From NCBI GenBank assembly GCA_004322045.1, contig SCRN01000044.1:62001-126000 (forward strand): 64,000 bases of DNA, in the 5' to 3' direction. Within the stretch, counting starts at the first letter, position 1. Every line of letters starts with the position of its first letter. Positions 49,894 through 61,282 of this stretch are shown here, piece by piece. Under the pieces are notes generated by a model. That model was given only the letters and a program-made list of their open reading frames with translations. It was not told the origin of the DNA and did no database searches. The DNA is from Paraburkholderia sp. GTDB taxonomy: Bacteria > Pseudomonadota > Gammaproteobacteria > Burkholderiales > Burkholderiaceae. A program made the position numbers and the translations under genes.

Positions 49894-50616
49894 ATGAAAT
49901 TAAAACAGGCCATTACAGGGGCCGTGGTGGCGCTTGCTTGCGCACAAGCGGCTCATGCCCAAACGGCCGGGACCTTTTACGTGGCGTCGGGGTGGTTCCA
50001 CTTCGCCCCTCAGAGCGGCAGCGATCCGCTCGAGGTGCTTAGCATCGGCGGCACGACCCTGAATGCGTACCAACCCAACACGGGCGCTCGCATCGACAGT
50101 TCCGACACGCTCGGCTTCAGCGTCGGTTACTTCGTCACCGATCACATCTCCACCGAGTTGGAACTCGGAATTCCGCCGAAGTTCGACATCGACGGTAGCG
50201 GCCAGTTCGGTCAATTCGGCAAGATCGGCAGCGCCAAGCTCTGGTCCCCGGCGCTGCTGTTCAAGTGGAACTTCATGAGCCCGACGGACAAGTTCCGCCC
50301 GTACATCGGCCTCGGCGTGACCCGCGTCTGGTTCACCAACGCGCAAATCACGAGCGGTGCCTTCGAGCAAAATGTCTTGCACGGTCCGACCTCCGTCTCG
50401 ACGGATCGTTCCTGGGCCCCTGTCTTCAATGCGGGTTTCAACTACTCGTTCAATAAGCATTGGTTTGCCGGCCTGTCGATTTCGTACATCCCGGTGAGCG
50501 TGACCGCCAATTTGACCTCGACGAACGTCGGGCCGCTCGGCTTGACAGTCCAATCCCAAGCAAAGATCAGGCTCAACCCGATCGTCACCTACGCGAAGAT
50601 CGGCTACGCCTTCTAA
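49894..50616 (+). CDS. ompW: Outer-membrane protein OmpW family
   Basis: Eight-stranded beta-barrel of 240 aa. A signal peptide ends at AHAQ. Conserved parts are GYFVTDHISTELELGIPPKFDI, LWSPALLFKWNFM, FRPYIGLGVTRVWF and the C-terminal VTYAKIGYAF ending in Phe, as needed for BAM insertion. GGAGGAG before the ATG gives a strong ribosome-binding site. OmpW proteins act as channels for small hydrophobic molecules; regulation is not evident here. Confidence 0.94.
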   Translation: MKLKQAITGAVVALACAQAAHAQTAGTFYVASGWFHFAPQSGSDPLEVLSIGGTTLNAYQPNTGARIDSSDTLGFSVGYFVTDHISTELELGIPPKFDIDGSGQFGQFGKIGSAKLWSPALLFKWNFMSPTDKFRPYIGLGVTRVWFTNAQITSGAFEQNVLHGPTSVSTDRSWAPVFNAGFNYSFNKHWFAGLSISYIPVSVTANLTSTNVGPLGLTVQSQAKIRLNPIVTYAKIGYAF

Positions 50617-50960
50617 AGCGTAGGTCGAAATTCGACGCGTGCCTATACGTCGCCGCCCTCATGGGGCGGCGTTGTAATTTCGACCGCCGAGAACTCGCAC
50701 TGATAACATTTCTACGCAGCCCTGCGCCGGGTTCCACCCGCTGAGCCGGGCCCGGCCCCCGCCCGTTTCGTCGCGTGCCTGTATGCACCCCCGTCGCGGC
50801 GAGACGCCGGCCGTTGCCAAGCGACGGTCTCTTCGGCATAGTCAACCGTGCTGACCCGCGCCCCATCGCCGACTGGCATCGAAGTTGCGACGATAGGGTT
50901 CCTCCCCGCATCGGATCCGCGGGTTCGTTCTTCCCGTTATTCATCGTTGACGGAGCGACC
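50617..50960. other. ompW to DUF883 intergenic region
   Basis: This 344-base gap holds the ompW terminator at its start. In the remaining ~280 bases I see no gene and no clear promoter. Confidence 0.4.
50651..50680 (+). terminator. Probable terminator of ompW
   Basis: The stem CGCCGCCC/GGGCGGCG with a 5-base loop is followed by TTGTAATTT, 35 bases after the ompW stop. Confidence 0.65.
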
Positions 50961-51338
50961 ATGACCGCACTACCGAACACGCGAGACGCGCTCGAAACCT
51001 CGTGGAGCACCGCCGGCCGCCACGCGCGCCGCATAGCTCGCCACAGCCGCCACGCCGCCGAGGACATCGGCAGCGAAATGCGCGAACTGCTCTCGGAGCT
51101 CGAACAAACGCTCGCCGACGGCACGCAAGCCGACGCCGCCGTCTTGCGCGACCAAATGAGAAAGCGCCTGGATGTCGCGCGCGCACGCTTGGACGGCGCG
51201 CGCGAATCGATTCGCGACCGCGCCGCCGCTACCCTTAGCGATGCACAGGGCTACATTCGCGAAAACCCATGGGAGTCGATGGCGGTCGTCGGCGGGCTTG
51301 CCCTGCTGACCGGATGGCTGCTCGCTCGCAACCGCTGA
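50961..51338 (+). CDS. DUF883 (ElaB/YqjD-like) membrane-anchored protein
   Basis: Protein of 125 aa. A long helical, charged region (HAAEDIGSEMRELLSELEQTLADGTQADAAVLRDQ) is followed by YIRENPWESMAVVGGLALLTGWLLARNR, the typical single C-terminal membrane anchor. E. coli relatives bind ribosomes at the inner membrane in stationary phase. ATG at 50961 follows CGGAG. Confidence 0.9.
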   Translation: MTALPNTRDALETSWSTAGRHARRIARHSRHAAEDIGSEMRELLSELEQTLADGTQADAAVLRDQMRKRLDVARARLDGARESIRDRAAATLSDAQGYIRENPWESMAVVGGLALLTGWLLARNR

Positions 51339-51361
51339 GGACGCAGTCCCGCGGCGCGCCG

Positions 51362-52138
51362 CTAATCGAGAAACGCGGCGCCGATCAGATCGATGCGGTC
51401 GGTGCAGATCGCGTCGACGCCCCACTGCGCGAGCAGGCGTGCTCGCTGGGGATCGTTGACCGTATAAGCGAGGATGAACAGGCCCGCTTCTTTGATTTCG
51501 GCGACCAACCGCGCATCGAGCTTGCGATGATCGGCATGCAATGAAAGGCAGGCGAGCGCCTGTGTCTGCGCACGCCAGTCTGCGGGCACGGCGCCGAACA
51601 GCAAGCCGCGAGGCAGCTCGGGCTGCGCGTCGCGCGCCGCGGCGAGCGCGTCGCGTGAAAACGAAGACAGTAACGGCGGCACTTCGGCGTCGCGCCACAA
51701 GCGCGCCGCCTCGTCAGCGACTAGCCGCCCCGTTGCCGCCTCGCGTCCCGGGCAGGGTTTGATTTCGATGTTGGCGGCAAGACCGAGGGCCGCGCACCGC
51801 TCGTGCACCTGTGCAAGCGTCGGCATGCGCTCGCCCTGAAAGCGCGCATCGAACCAACTACCGGCATCCAGTGCGGCCAGTTCGGCGTAATGCTTGCGCG
51901 CAGCCGAGCCGCGACCGTTGGAGGTCCGCTCCACCGTGTCGTCGTGTAACAGAAAAACAACGTCGTCGGCCGATAACTTCGCGTCGAACTCGATCATCTT
52001 CAAGCCGAGCCGCGCCCCGGTTTCGATCGCGGCCAGCGTGTTCTCAGGTGCAAGCGCGCCGCCGCCGCGATGCGCGACGATGCGCGGGTACGGCCAATTT
52101 GGGACCGCACGCGCGGGGGTAGCAGGGATCACCGTCAT
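51362..52138 (-). CDS. ugpQ: Glycerophosphodiester phosphodiesterase
   Basis: Enzyme of 258 aa that splits glycerophosphodiesters to glycerol-3-phosphate and an alcohol. GDPD motifs: VAHRGGGALAPENTLAAI, MIEFDAKLSADDVVFLLHDDTVERT, ANIEIKP and the C-terminal GVDAICTDRIDLI. No signal peptide, so it acts in the cytosol. It is the last gene of the ugp operon. Confidence 0.94.
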   Translation of the reverse strand: MTVIPATPARAVPNWPYPRIVAHRGGGALAPENTLAAIETGARLGLKMIEFDAKLSADDVVFLLHDDTVERTSNGRGSAARKHYAELAALDAGSWFDARFQGERMPTLAQVHERCAALGLAANIEIKPCPGREAATGRLVADEAARLWRDAEVPPLLSSFSRDALAAARDAQPELPRGLLFGAVPADWRAQTQALACLSLHADHRKLDARLVAEIKEAGLFILAYTVNDPQRARLLAQWGVDAICTDRIDLIGAAFLD

Positions 52139-52212
52139 CGTCGAATCTCCTTTCCAAAACGACTGCCCGCAGGCGCCGGCCCGCACGCGGCGGAGAATTT
52201 AGCCTGCACGTT

Positions 52213-53298
52213 TTAGCCTGCACGTTTGCCCGATGCCGGATCGAAGAAGTGCAGATGCTCTGCCGGCAACGCGGCCGGCACACATTCGCCGCGCTGCGGC
52301 CGGTTCACATGCGCCAGCCGCACGGTGACGTCATGCGTGCCCCAACGGCCGTGCGCCAGATTATCGGCGCCAAGCAGTTCGCACGAATCGACGACGAGCG
52401 GCGCCTGACTGCCGCCCACTCGCGGCGTCATATGCTCGGGACGAATGCCGAGAATCCATTCGCGCCCGCCCGCGATTTCACGCCCGACGCCCGCCGCACC
52501 CGCGACAGGCAAGACGGGGCCGCCACCGGCTACCTCGAACTGCGTCCCGTCCTCGCTCAACTTGCCCTGCAGCAAGTTCATGGCAGGCGAACCGATGAAG
52601 CTCGCAACGAAGACGGTGGCCGGGCGCTCGTACACTTGTGTCGGCGCGCCGATTTGCTCGGCGTGACCGCGGTTCATCACGATCACGCGCTGCGCGAGCG
52701 TCATCGCCTCGATTTGATCGTGCGTCACGTACAGGCTAGTCGTGGCCAGCCGCGCGTGCAGGCGCTGAATTTCCAGGCGCATTTGCACCCGCAGCTTCGC
52801 ATCGAGATTGGACAACGGCTCGTCGAACAAGAACACCGCAGGCTCGCGCACGATCGCACGGCCCATCGCCACGCGTTGCCGCTGGCCGCCCGACAGCTCC
52901 CGCGGCTTGCGGGCAAGCAGCGGTTCGAGTTCGAGGATCTTCGCAGCGGCGGCAACGCGCTCGTCGATAGTCTGCCGAGCAAGCCCGCGAATTTTGAGCC
53001 CGTAAGACATGTTTTCCTTCACGCTCATATGCGGGTAGAGCGCGTAGTTCTGAAACACCATCGCAATGTCGCGATCTTTCGGCTCGAGCCGGTTCACGAC
53101 GCGCTCGCCGATGACGATCTCGCCTTCGGAGACGCTCTCCAGCCCCGCCACCATTCTCAACAGGGTGGATTTGCCGCAGCCCGATGGGCCGACCAGCACG
53201 ACGAACTCGCCGTCGGCCACCTCGACGTCGATGCCGTGCAGCACGAACTGCTTGCCGTCGTACGTCTTACGCACGCGCTTCAGTGTCAAGCCAGACAT
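52213..53298 (-). CDS. ugpC: Glycerol-3-phosphate ABC transporter, ATP-binding protein
   Basis: MalK-type ATPase of 361 aa. Walker [10 protein letters not shown], signature [19 protein letters not shown], Walker [18 protein letters not shown]-loop [11 protein letters not shown]; the C-terminal TOBE part includes [12 protein letters not shown]. The start [15 protein letters not shown] was chosen. Substrate follows from the neighbours. Confidence 0.94.
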   Translation of the reverse strand: MSGLTLKRVRKTYDGKQFVLHGIDVEVADGEFVVLVGPSGCGKSTLLRMVAGLESVSEGEIVIGERVVNRLEPKDRDIAMVFQNYALYPHMSVKENMSYGLKIRGLARQTIDERVAAAAKILELEPLLARKPRELSGGQRQRVAMGRAIVREPAVFLFDEPLSNLDAKLRVQMRLEIQRLHARLATTSLYVTHDQIEAMTLAQRVIVMNRGHAEQIGAPTQVYERPATVFVASFIGSPAMNLLQGKLSEDGTQFEVAGGGPVLPVAGAAGVGREIAGGREWILGIRPEHMTPRVGGSQAPLVVDSCELLGADNLAHGRWGTHDVTVRLAHVNRPQRGECVPAALPAEHLHFFDPASGKRAG

Positions 53299-53318
53299 AC
53301 CCAGTGTTTTCCTTTCGA

Positions 53319-54164
53319 TTATTTTTCCGCATCGACGAGGCCGCGCACGAACCACCGCTGCATCGCGACGACAACCACGAGCGGCGGCAACATCGCAAGC
53401 AACGTCGCTGCCATGACAAGGTGCCATTCGGTGGCCGTGTCGCCACTCGCGATCATCGTCTTGATACCGACGACAGCAGTCGTCAACGATTGCTCATTGG
53501 TGATCAGAATCGGCCACAGATACTGATTCCAACCGTAGATGAACGTAATGACGAACAGCGCCGCGATGTTCGTTTTCGACAATGGCAGCACGACGTCGTA
53601 GAAAAAACGCAGCGGGCCTGCGCCGTCGATGCGGGCGGCATCCATCAACTCGTCGGGCAGCGTGAGAAAGAACTGGCGAAACAGGAATGTCGCCGTGGCC
53701 GAGGCGATCAGCGGCAATGTCAGGCCGGCATAGGTATTGGTCAAATGCATCGACGAGACCACCTGCACCGTTGGAAATATTCGTACTTCCACGGGCAGCA
53801 TCAGCGTGATGAAGATCAGCCAAAACGCCGTGTTCCGCAGCGGAAAGCGGAAGAACACGATCGCGTAAGCGGAGATGATCGACACCGCGATCTTTCCGAC
53901 TGCGATCGCGAGCGCCATGACGAAGCTATTGAGCAGCATGCGCCCGAACGGACTCGCGGCGTTGCCGCTGCCGTGCGACCAGACAGTGGCGACGTTTTCC
54001 AGCAAATGCGTGCTCGGCACAAGGGAGAGCGGCACCGTGAACACTTGATGCTCGCTCATGGTGGCTGCGCAAAACGCCACATAGACGGGAAATGCGACGA
54101 GCGCGATGCCGACGATCAAAACGGCATGGCAGAACAGATCGAAGCCCTTGCGATTCTCGATCAT
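53319..54164 (-). CDS. ugpE: Glycerol-3-phosphate ABC transporter, permease UgpE
   Basis: Inner-membrane permease of 281 aa with six helices. The EAA coupling loop is [29 protein letters not shown]. The start [15 protein letters not shown] overlaps the ugpA stop by four bases (ATGA). Confidence 0.94.
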   Translation of the reverse strand: MIENRKGFDLFCHAVLIVGIALVAFPVYVAFCAATMSEHQVFTVPLSLVPSTHLLENVATVWSHGSGNAASPFGRMLLNSFVMALAIAVGKIAVSIISAYAIVFFRFPLRNTAFWLIFITLMLPVEVRIFPTVQVVSSMHLTNTYAGLTLPLIASATATFLFRQFFLTLPDELMDAARIDGAGPLRFFYDVVLPLSKTNIAALFVITFIYGWNQYLWPILITNEQSLTTAVVGIKTMIASGDTATEWHLVMAATLLAMLPPLVVVVAMQRWFVRGLVDAEK

Positions 54165-55045
54165 GCGTATTGCACCTTGCGTTCGATGAAGCGAAATTGC
54201 ACGACCGTCAACGCCACGACGATCGCCATCAGGACGACCGACTGCGCGCCGGAACTGCCGATGTCGAGGCCCTGGAACCCTTCGGCGAAGATCTTGTAAA
54301 TCAATGTCTTCGTCGCCTGTGCGGGGCCGCCGCCCGTCGCGGCATCGATCACCGGGAAGGTATCGAAGAACGCATACACCACATTGACGACGAACAGAAA
54401 GAACGTGGTGGGAGACAAGAGCGGCAGCGCGATCCCGACGAAGCGCCGCACGGGCCCCGCGCCGTCGATCGCCGCCGCTTCTATCAAGGAACGCGGGATG
54501 GCCTGCAGACCGGCATAGAAAAACAAAAAGTTGTAGCTCACTTGTTTCCACACCGACGCCAGGACCACGAGCGTCATGGCTTGCGTGCCGTTCAGCGCGT
54601 GGTTCCAGACGATGCCGCCTTTGGCGAGCGCGTAGGTGACGAGCCCGATGCTCGGATTGAACAAGAACGCCCACAGCACTGCGGCAATGGCCGGCGCCAC
54701 CGCATAAGGCCATATCAGCAGCGTGCGGTAGAGCTTGGCGCCGCGCGTGACGCGATCCGCGCATGCAGCAAGCAGCAAAGAAACGAGAAGGCCCGACACA
54801 GTCACGAGCGCGCTGAAAATCAACGTCGTCTTGAAAGAATCGAGATACAGCGGATCGGCAAACAGATGCGCGAAGTTCGCCAGCCCGACGAACTCGCTCG
54901 ATGTGCCGAAGGCATCTTGGGTTTGCGTCGATTGCCACAGCGCAACGCCGGCCGGCCAAAGGAAAAAGAGGCCGGTGATGATCAATTGCGGCGCGATCAG
55001 CAGGTAAGGCAGTGCGCTCGCGGCAAAACGGGAACGTTCGTGCAT
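54161..55045 (-). CDS. ugpA: Glycerol-3-phosphate ABC transporter, permease UgpA
   Basis: Partner permease of 294 aa. The EAA loop is [29 protein letters not shown]. It begins [21 protein letters not shown]. It is separated from ugpB by 175 bases that contain a hairpin. Confidence 0.94.
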   Translation of the reverse strand: MHERSRFAASALPYLLIAPQLIITGLFFLWPAGVALWQSTQTQDAFGTSSEFVGLANFAHLFADPLYLDSFKTTLIFSALVTVSGLLVSLLLAACADRVTRGAKLYRTLLIWPYAVAPAIAAVLWAFLFNPSIGLVTYALAKGGIVWNHALNGTQAMTLVVLASVWKQVSYNFLFFYAGLQAIPRSLIEAAAIDGAGPVRRFVGIALPLLSPTTFFLFVVNVVYAFFDTFPVIDAATGGGPAQATKTLIYKIFAEGFQGLDIGSSGAQSVVLMAIVVALTVVQFRFIERKVQYA

Positions 55046-55166
55046 GAATGACGATTCGATCGATTATGCCGCGCCGCCGCTCGGCGAAGACCCAACGAAG
55101 CATGACGGCGCAGCGGGTCGTGGTGCGAGGCGCGCCGCTCGCGCAGTGCGAGGGCGCTCGGTCCTC

Positions 55167-55204
55167 AGCCGCTTCGCTACGGCGACGGCGCAGCGAAGGC
55201 GGCT
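55167..55204 (-). other. Intercistronic hairpin between ugpB and ugpA
   Basis: Arms AGCCGCTTCGCT and AGCGAAGGCGGCT pair with one bulge around a 13-base GC-rich loop, shortly after the ugpB stop. It could protect the ugpB 3' end or partly stop transcription, raising binding protein over permease. Confidence 0.5.
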
Positions 55205-55220
55205 TCGTGCACCGCTTGCT

Positions 55221-56549
55221 TTACTGCGCCGATTGCAGGAAGCGCCGCAACAACTCATTGCCGCGATTGACGGCCGAATCGAGCGCTGCCTGCGGCGTCT
55301 TCTTCTGCGCCCAAACTTGCTCGAGCTCCTCGTCGACGACCGTGCGAATCTGCGGCATGTTACCCAAGCGCAGCCCCTTCGTGTAGGGCAGCGGCGGTTT
55401 GTTCAGCATTTGCTTGATGGCCGTGTCGGCGCCGGGATTCTTGTCGTAGAAGCCTTGGCGGCGTGCAAGATCGTAAGCGGCCGTCGTGACGGGCAAGTAG
55501 CCGGTATCCTCATGCCACTTGGCGGCCACAGCGGGCGAGGACAGATACGCGAGGAATTTGGCGACCCCTTTGTACACGTTCGGATCCTTGCCGGCGAGCA
55601 CCCAAAGGCTAGCGCCGCCGATGATCGCATTTTGCGGCGCGCCCTTCACGCTCGCGTCGTACGGCATCATGCCCGTGCCGAAGTCAAACTTCGCGTACTT
55701 GCGAATCGTCGCGAGCGAGCCCGACGAGTTCGTCAGAATGCCGCAATCGCCGCTATAGAACTTCGAGACCGCTTCGTCCTTGCGGCCCACGTACGTGAAG
55801 GTGCCCTGCTTGGCCATATCTTGGAGAAACTTGATATGGGCGACCTGCTGGGGCTTGTTGAACTCGAGCTTGGCATCGAGCCCATCGAAACCGTTGTTCT
55901 CCGACGCATACGGCAGGCCGTGCCAGGCGCTGTAATTCTCGAGTTGAATCCAACCTTGCCAGCCGGTCGTGAAGCCGCAGCTCATGCCCGATGCCTTCAA
56001 TTTTTCCGCGTAGACGCGCACGTCGTCCCACGTCTTCGGCGGCCGATTCGGATCGAGCCCGGCCTTCTTGAACGCTTCTTTGTTGTAGTAGAGCACCGGC
56101 GTCGAGCTATTGAACGGCATCGATACGAGTTCATCCGTCTTGGCGTCGCTGTAGTAGCTCGCGATCGTGGGCACGAAGGCCTTTTGATCGAGGGGCGTAC
56201 CCGCTTGCTTGAATACTTCGGTGACGGGTATGACCGCCTTCTTAGCGGCCATCATGGTGGCGGTGCCGACCTCATAGACTTGCAGGATAGCCGGTGCGTT
56301 ACCGCTGCGGTAGGCGGCAATGCCCGCCGCAAGCGTTTGATCGTACGTTCCCTTGAAGACGGGCACGATCTTGTAGTCGCTTTGCGATCGATTGAAATCG
56401 TTGGCGATGTCGTTCACGTGCTCGCCGAGCGCGGCTTCCATCGCGTGCCAAAATTGGATCTCCGTGGCGGCCCATGCGGCTTGACTCACCCCGACGAGCA
56501 ACGCACCCCCGAGCACCAGCGAACGAACCAGTGGCTTGCAACCGTTCAT
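55221..56549 (-). CDS. ugpB: Glycerol-3-phosphate-binding periplasmic protein
   Basis: Type 1 extracellular solute-binding protein of 442 aa. Signal peptide ends at AAWA, before [26 protein letters not shown]. Other UgpB-like parts are [44 protein letters not shown] and SFSAWHG-like [12 protein letters not shown]. First gene of ugpBAECQ. No Pho box was seen in the 92 bases upstream. Confidence 0.94.
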   Translation of the reverse strand: MNGCKPLVRSLVLGGALLVGVSQAAWAATEIQFWHAMEAALGEHVNDIANDFNRSQSDYKIVPVFKGTYDQTLAAGIAAYRSGNAPAILQVYEVGTATMMAAKKAVIPVTEVFKQAGTPLDQKAFVPTIASYYSDAKTDELVSMPFNSSTPVLYYNKEAFKKAGLDPNRPPKTWDDVRVYAEKLKASGMSCGFTTGWQGWIQLENYSAWHGLPYASENNGFDGLDAKLEFNKPQQVAHIKFLQDMAKQGTFTYVGRKDEAVSKFYSGDCGILTNSSGSLATIRKYAKFDFGTGMMPYDASVKGAPQNAIIGGASLWVLAGKDPNVYKGVAKFLAYLSSPAVAAKWHEDTGYLPVTTAAYDLARRQGFYDKNPGADTAIKQMLNKPPLPYTKGLRLGNMPQIRTVVDEELEQVWAQKKTPQAALDSAVNRGNELLRRFLQSAQ

Positions 56550-56602
56550 TTAGTTCTCCTAAGTAGACCTGCGCCGAGCGACGCGCCACGCTGCACCGCA
56601 TC

Positions 56603-56635
56603 GCCCCGGCAGAACGCCGTGCGCCCTGCCGGGGC
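56603..56635. repeat. Inverted repeat between dgt and ugpB
   Basis: GCCCCGGCAG and CTGCCGGGGC form a perfect 10-base stem with a 13-base loop, six bases after the dgt stop. No U-run follows on the minus strand, so it is a weak terminator candidate. Confidence 0.6.
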
Positions 56636-56641
56636 AATAGC

Positions 56642-57856
56642 TTAGTTATCGTTGATGACAAATAGACGTTGATACTCTTTCAACGCGTACCGGTCCGTCA
56701 TGCCGGCAATGTAATGCGCGATGAGACGCGGTTGCACCGCCTCGTTCTCTGCCAAATAGGCCGGAGGCAGCAAGCGCGGGTCCTCGCTGAACGCCTCGAA
56801 CAGCCCACCGATGACGCGCCGCGCCTTGCTCGCCATGCGCATGACGCGGTAATGCCGGTACAAGTTCCTGAACAGGAAGCGTTTGAGCTCGGCCGCTTGC
56901 GCGGCCACCGCGCCGCTGTGCGTGACGAGCGCGGGCGCCGTCCGAACCGCTTCGAGCGACTGCGGCGCACACTCGGCAAGATTGCGCCGCGTCGTTTCGA
57001 TGAGATCGACGATGAGCGTATTGATCATCCGGCGCACCGTCTCATGCACCAGGCGGCGCCCATCGAGCTGCGGATGCTCTCGCTTGGCGTGCGCGAAATG
57101 CGTCTGCCATAGCTCGACCTGCGCCAGTTGATCGATCGTCAGCAAACCGGAACGCAAACCGTCGTCGACATCGTGATTGTTATAGGCGATTTCGTCGGCG
57201 ATGTTCGCAATCTGCGCTTCGAGGGAGGGACGCTTGCTGGTCAAGAAACGCTCGCCGAGCTCGCCCAGCTGCAGGGCGTTGTCGCGGGAGCAGTGCTTCA
57301 AAATGCCTTCGCGCGTTTCGAAACAGAGATTGAGCCCGTTGAAGCCCCCATAGTGCTCTTCGAGTTCGTCGACGACGGCCAGGCTTTGCAGATTGTGTTC
57401 GAAGCCGCCATGTTCGCGCATGCATTCGTTCAGCGCGTCTTGCCCGGCATGACCGAACGGGGTGTGCCCAAGATCGTGCGCAAGCGAGATGGCTTCGACG
57501 AGATCCTCGTTCACGCGCAGATTGCGGGCCACCGACCGCGCGATCTGCGCCACCTCCAAACTATGCGTGAGCCGCGTGCGGAACAGGTCGCCTTCGTGAT
57601 TGACGAAAACTTGCGTCTTGTATTCGAGGCGCCGGAACGCCGTGGAATGCACGATGCGATCTCGATCGCGCTGAAACTCCGTGCGCGCGGACGGCGGGGC
57701 CTCGGGGAAACGGCGGCCGCGCGACAGCGCCGAATGCGCGGCGTACGGTGCGAGATGAGCCTCCAGCATCTCTGCCGTCGGTGGGCTGACGATCGCGCCC
57801 GCGTTCGGCTCGCGGCTGATCGCACTGCTCTGCGTCGAGTCGGCCCTCTCACTCAT
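56642..57856 (-). CDS. dgt: Deoxyguanosinetriphosphate triphosphohydrolase-like protein
   Basis: HD-domain dNTP triphosphohydrolase of 404 aa. Metal-binding motifs: [19 protein letters not shown] and [19 protein letters not shown]; then [24 protein letters not shown] and [18 protein letters not shown]. It follows aroB by 51 bases, in the aroKB-dgt order of beta-proteobacteria. Confidence 0.94.
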   Translation of the reverse strand: MSERADSTQSSAISREPNAGAIVSPPTAEMLEAHLAPYAAHSALSRGRRFPEAPPSARTEFQRDRDRIVHSTAFRRLEYKTQVFVNHEGDLFRTRLTHSLEVAQIARSVARNLRVNEDLVEAISLAHDLGHTPFGHAGQDALNECMREHGGFEHNLQSLAVVDELEEHYGGFNGLNLCFETREGILKHCSRDNALQLGELGERFLTSKRPSLEAQIANIADEIAYNNHDVDDGLRSGLLTIDQLAQVELWQTHFAHAKREHPQLDGRRLVHETVRRMINTLIVDLIETTRRNLAECAPQSLEAVRTAPALVTHSGAVAAQAAELKRFLFRNLYRHYRVMRMASKARRVIGGLFEAFSEDPRLLPPAYLAENEAVQPRLIAHYIAGMTDRYALKEYQRLFVINDN

Positions 57857-57907
57857 CGTTTCCCCTTTCGCGTCAGATTGCTCGCACGCTCATCGCATTG
57901 GCTGGGT

Positions 57908-58984
57908 TCAAAGGCAGGCTGCGAGCGTCGCTCGCAATGCATCGCCAGGAACGCTCTTCACCACCGTTTCGCCCAGTTGCTTCAACAAAACGAATTTCAC
58001 TGTCCCGGCTTCGGCCTTTTTGTCAACTTTCATCAGTTCGATGTAGCGCGCATCGCCAAGCGCCGGCGCATGAACCGGCAGACGGGCCGCCGTGATGAGT
58101 TCGACGAGCCGCGTGCGCACTGCTTCATCGAGATAGCCCGTACGCACCGAAAGATCGGCCGCCATCACCATGCCGCATCCGACGGCTTCTCCGTGCAGCC
58201 ATTGCCCGTAGCCCAGCCCCGCTTCGATTGCATGCCCGAACGTATGGCCGAAGTTCAGAATTGCGCGTAGCCCGCCCTCGCGCTCGTCCGCCGCCACGAC
58301 CGCCGCCTTCAGCTCGCACGAACGCTTGACGGCATGCGCAAGCGCCGACGGCTCGCGACGATTGAGCGCCTCGATGTTCGCTTCGAGCCATTCGAAAAAT
58401 TCCGCGTCGGCAATCGCAGCCGTCTTGATGATCTCGGCTATGCCGGCGGCGAGCTCCCGCTCGGGCAGCGAGCCGAGCGCGCCGATATCTGCGATGACCG
58501 CTTGCGGCTGGTAGAACGCACCGATCATGTTCTTGCCAAGCGGATGGTTGATGCCGGTCTTGCCGCCCACCGACGAATCCACCTGGGATAGCAAGGTCGT
58601 GGGCACTTGGATGAACGGCACCCCGCGCATATAGCAGGCCGCGGCAAAGCCCGTCATGTCGCCGATCACGCCGCCGCCGAGTGCAATCAGCGTAGTTTTG
58701 CGGTCGGCCTGCCCGGACAGCAGCGCATCGAAGATGCGATTGAGGGTTTCCCAGTTCTTGAACGCCTCGCCATCAGGCAGCACGACGGTGGAAACCTGTT
58801 TGCCGAGCGGGGCGAGCGCGGCGCGCAACGCTTCGCCGTACAGCGGCTCGACCGTCTCGTTCGTGACGATCGTGACCGATGCGCCGGCGATGTGCGGCGC
58901 GAATAAATCGGTGCGGCCGATCAGATCGGCGCCGATGCGGATCGGGTAAGAGCGTTCGCCTAGATCGACGTTGACGGTAATCAT
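57908..58984 (-). CDS. aroB: 3-dehydroquinate synthase
   Basis: NAD- and zinc-dependent enzyme of 358 aa in the shikimate pathway. Motifs: [44 protein letters not shown] (split sites), [15 protein letters not shown] and [15 protein letters not shown] with metal ligands. The ATG at 58984 overlaps the aroK stop by four bases. Confidence 0.97.
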   Translation of the reverse strand: MITVNVDLGERSYPIRIGADLIGRTDLFAPHIAGASVTIVTNETVEPLYGEALRAALAPLGKQVSTVVLPDGEAFKNWETLNRIFDALLSGQADRKTTLIALGGGVIGDMTGFAAACYMRGVPFIQVPTTLLSQVDSSVGGKTGINHPLGKNMIGAFYQPQAVIADIGALGSLPERELAAGIAEIIKTAAIADAEFFEWLEANIEALNRREPSALAHAVKRSCELKAAVVAADEREGGLRAILNFGHTFGHAIEAGLGYGQWLHGEAVGCGMVMAADLSVRTGYLDEAVRTRLVELITAARLPVHAPALGDARYIELMKVDKKAEAGTVKFVLLKQLGETVVKSVPGDALRATLAACL

Positions 58985-59532
58985 GACTGTATCTGCTTGG
59001 TAATGCCGGCCATTTCGAGTTGCATGAGCACCATATTGACTAGCCCATTGACCGACGGCCGCCCGGTTTCGACGATGAAATGCGCGCACTCGCGATAAAG
59101 CGGGTCGCGCTCGCTGTACAAGGCCTCGAGCTTCGCCTTCGGATCTTCCGTCTGCAGCAGCGGGCGGTTCTTATCCTTGCGCGTGCGCAGCCACAAATCG
59201 TGCGGATTGGCCCGAAGATAGACGACCAGCCCGCGCTCGTGCAGCAGCGCTCGGTTCTCAGGACGCAGGACCGCCCCCCCGCCCGTCGCCAAAACGATGG
59301 CCTCGCGAGCCGTCAATTCCGCGATGACCTGCGATTCGCGTTCGCGAAAGCCGGCCTCGCCTTCCAGTTCGAAAATAACGGGAATGCGCGCGCCCGTGCG
59401 AGCTTCGATTTCGTGGTCGCTATCGAAGAACGGGCGACCGAGCCGGCGCGCCACGGCGCGCCCCACGGTCGTCTTGCCCGCCCCCATGAGCCCCACGAAA
59501 AAAATATTGGTGTTGGCGCCCCGCTCTTGCAA
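58981..59532 (-). CDS. aroK: Shikimate kinase
   Basis: P-loop kinase of 183 aa. [22 protein letters not shown] carries Walker [14 protein letters not shown] and [14 protein letters not shown] [19 protein letters not shown] are the substrate loops. It starts [11 protein letters not shown], 106 bases after pilQ. Confidence 0.96.
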   Translation of the reverse strand: MQERGANTNIFFVGLMGAGKTTVGRAVARRLGRPFFDSDHEIEARTGARIPVIFELEGEAGFRERESQVIAELTAREAIVLATGGGAVLRPENRALLHERGLVVYLRANPHDLWLRTRKDKNRPLLQTEDPKAKLEALYSERDPLYRECAHFIVETGRPSVNGLVNMVLMQLEMAGITKQIQS

Positions 59533-59638
59533 CGTATCCTCTGTTCAATCGGCTATGGTTCGTGGCGCAGCTTACTGGCAAAGCCGCCGGCTTGTCGAGT
59601 GCGCAAGCTCGCCCGCTTGGCCCGGCCAAGCTTGCCGC

Positions 59639-61282
59639 TCAATCGATCGCGACAATGCGAGGCGTGATGAAGACGACGAGTTCGCTGCGCTCTTTACGCA
59701 CCGCTCGGTGGCGAAACAGAGCGCCCAGCAGGGGTATTTTGCCTAACAGCGGCACGCGCGTCACATCGTCGCGATCCTGGCTCTCATAAATGCCGCCGAT
59801 CGAGACGGTGCCCCCGTCTTCCACCTCGACCCGCGTGCGCACGTGCTTGGTGTCGATTGCCGGCCCGGCAGACGTCGGTTTGCCGACACTATCTTTCGAA
59901 ATATCGAGATCGAGGATGACACGCCCGTCCGGCATGATCCGCGGCTCGACTTCGAGCTTCAGGCTGGCTCGGCGAAACTGCACGCCAGAGACGCCGTTAC
60001 GGACCTTGGCCTGGTAAGGCAGCTCGGTGCCCTGCTCGACCAGTGCACGCGTCCGATCCGCCGTCACGACGCGCGGGCTGGACACGATCCGCCCGCGTCC
60101 TTGCGCCTCGAGCGCGGATAGCTCCGCGGTCACGAGCCGCGTCGCCCCCGCCGCGAACAACGTAAGCCCCGCCGTCGCGGCCTCGAAGCCGGCGATAGCG
60201 CGGGCCGATACATCGTGCACGACGCCCTTCGGCCCGCCCGCGAGCCCGACGGACGGCGAATCGGCGTCGGTTGCGCCGCGCGCCGATCTCATCGACAAGC
60301 GAGCCCCCAACTCGCGCGAAAACCCTTGCGCGCCCTCGACGATACGCGCTTCGATCAGCACCTGGCGGTTCGGCTGATCGATCGCGGCGATCAGTTGGGC
60401 CACTTGATCGAGACGCGCCGCCAGATCGGTGACGAAAAGCAGGTTCGTGCGTGCATCGCCCATTGCGGCGCCACGCTTGGACAGCACACGCTGGGCGCCG
60501 GGCGCGGTCAGCAAGCGCGCGACTTCGTCGGCGCGCGGATAGCTGAGCGCAAACGTGCGGCTCACCAGCGGCTCGAGATCGGCCGCGCGCGCATGGGCTT
60601 CGAAGCGCTGGCGTTCGCGCGCCGCCAATTCGCTGAGCGGCGCGACCCAGATCACGTCGCTGCGGCGGGCCATCGCCAAGCCGTGCGCATCGAGCAGCGT
60701 GTCGAACGCGGTTCGCCAAGGCACGGCATTCAGACTAAGCGATATCCGGCCGCGCACCCGCTCGCTCGCCACGATGTTCAGGCCCGTGAAGCGGGAGAAG
60801 GCATCCAACACGTCCGCAAGCTCGGCGTTCTTGAATCGCATTGTGATCGGCCGCTCGTCCTGCGCGTTGCCTGTCGCCGCGGATGCGAGTGCAGACCCGT
60901 CGCTCATTCGCGCCGCCGGGGCGAGCGGCACCGGCGGTCCTTCGAGCGCGCCCTCGGGCGGGCCGCTCGGGCGCGATTCGCCCGGGCCGCTCGGCGCCGG
61001 CGACGTCGCTGGGGCGTTCGGCGCGGGGGCAGCTGTGGAATGCGTTTCGCCGGACCCGTCGTCGGGAACATCGGCCGCCTCGCCCCCGAGCGGTGGTTCG
61101 CCGACGCTGGGCCATGCCGAGGCGGTGTGCTCTCGCGCGCCGTCCGTGAGCAATTCCGAGGGCAACGGCGGCAACCAGTCCACGCGCTCCGCGGCAGCGC
61201 CTGCCGAAACGAACAGTGCGATAGCGAAGCCCAGACATAGCCCGAGCATCGAAGTGCCTCGTCCACGCGTAGGCGAGTTCAT
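59639..61282 (-). CDS. pilQ: Type IV pilus secretin PilQ-like
   Basis: Outer-membrane secretin of 547 aa. After a signal peptide (FAIALFVSAGAAA) and a proline-rich linker come an STN-type domain (ITMRFKNAELADVLDAFSRFTGLNIV), an N1/NolW-like region (FALSYPRADEVARLL) and the secretin core (VLIEARIVEGAQGFSRELGA, VSSPRVVTADRTRALVEQG, VEVEDGGTVSIGGIYES). It lacks the long AMIN region of classical PilQ and is short. Its start overlaps the upstream stop by four bases. In Burkholderiaceae such clusters may serve pili or DNA uptake. Confidence 0.9.
   Translation of the reverse strand: MNSPTRGRGTSMLGLCLGFAIALFVSAGAAAERVDWLPPLPSELLTDGAREHTASAWPSVGEPPLGGEAADVPDDGSGETHSTAAPAPNAPATSPAPSGPGESRPSGPPEGALEGPPVPLAPAARMSDGSALASAATGNAQDERPITMRFKNAELADVLDAFSRFTGLNIVASERVRGRISLSLNAVPWRTAFDTLLDAHGLAMARRSDVIWVAPLSELAARERQRFEAHARAADLEPLVSRTFALSYPRADEVARLLTAPGAQRVLSKRGAAMGDARTNLLFVTDLAARLDQVAQLIAAIDQPNRQVLIEARIVEGAQGFSRELGARLSMRSARGATDADSPSVGLAGGPKGVVHDVSARAIAGFEAATAGLTLFAAGATRLVTAELSALEAQGRGRIVSSPRVVTADRTRALVEQGTELPYQAKVRNGVSGVQFRRASLKLEVEPRIMPDGRVILDLDISKDSVGKPTSAGPAIDTKHVRTRVEVEDGGTVSIGGIYESQDRDDVTRVPLLGKIPLLGALFRHRAVRKERSELVVFITPRIVAID

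Noticed and set aside
56550..56641. Pho box upstream of ugpB
   Set aside because: ugp operons are often PhoB-controlled, but no pair of CTGTCAT-like direct repeats was found in this short gap.
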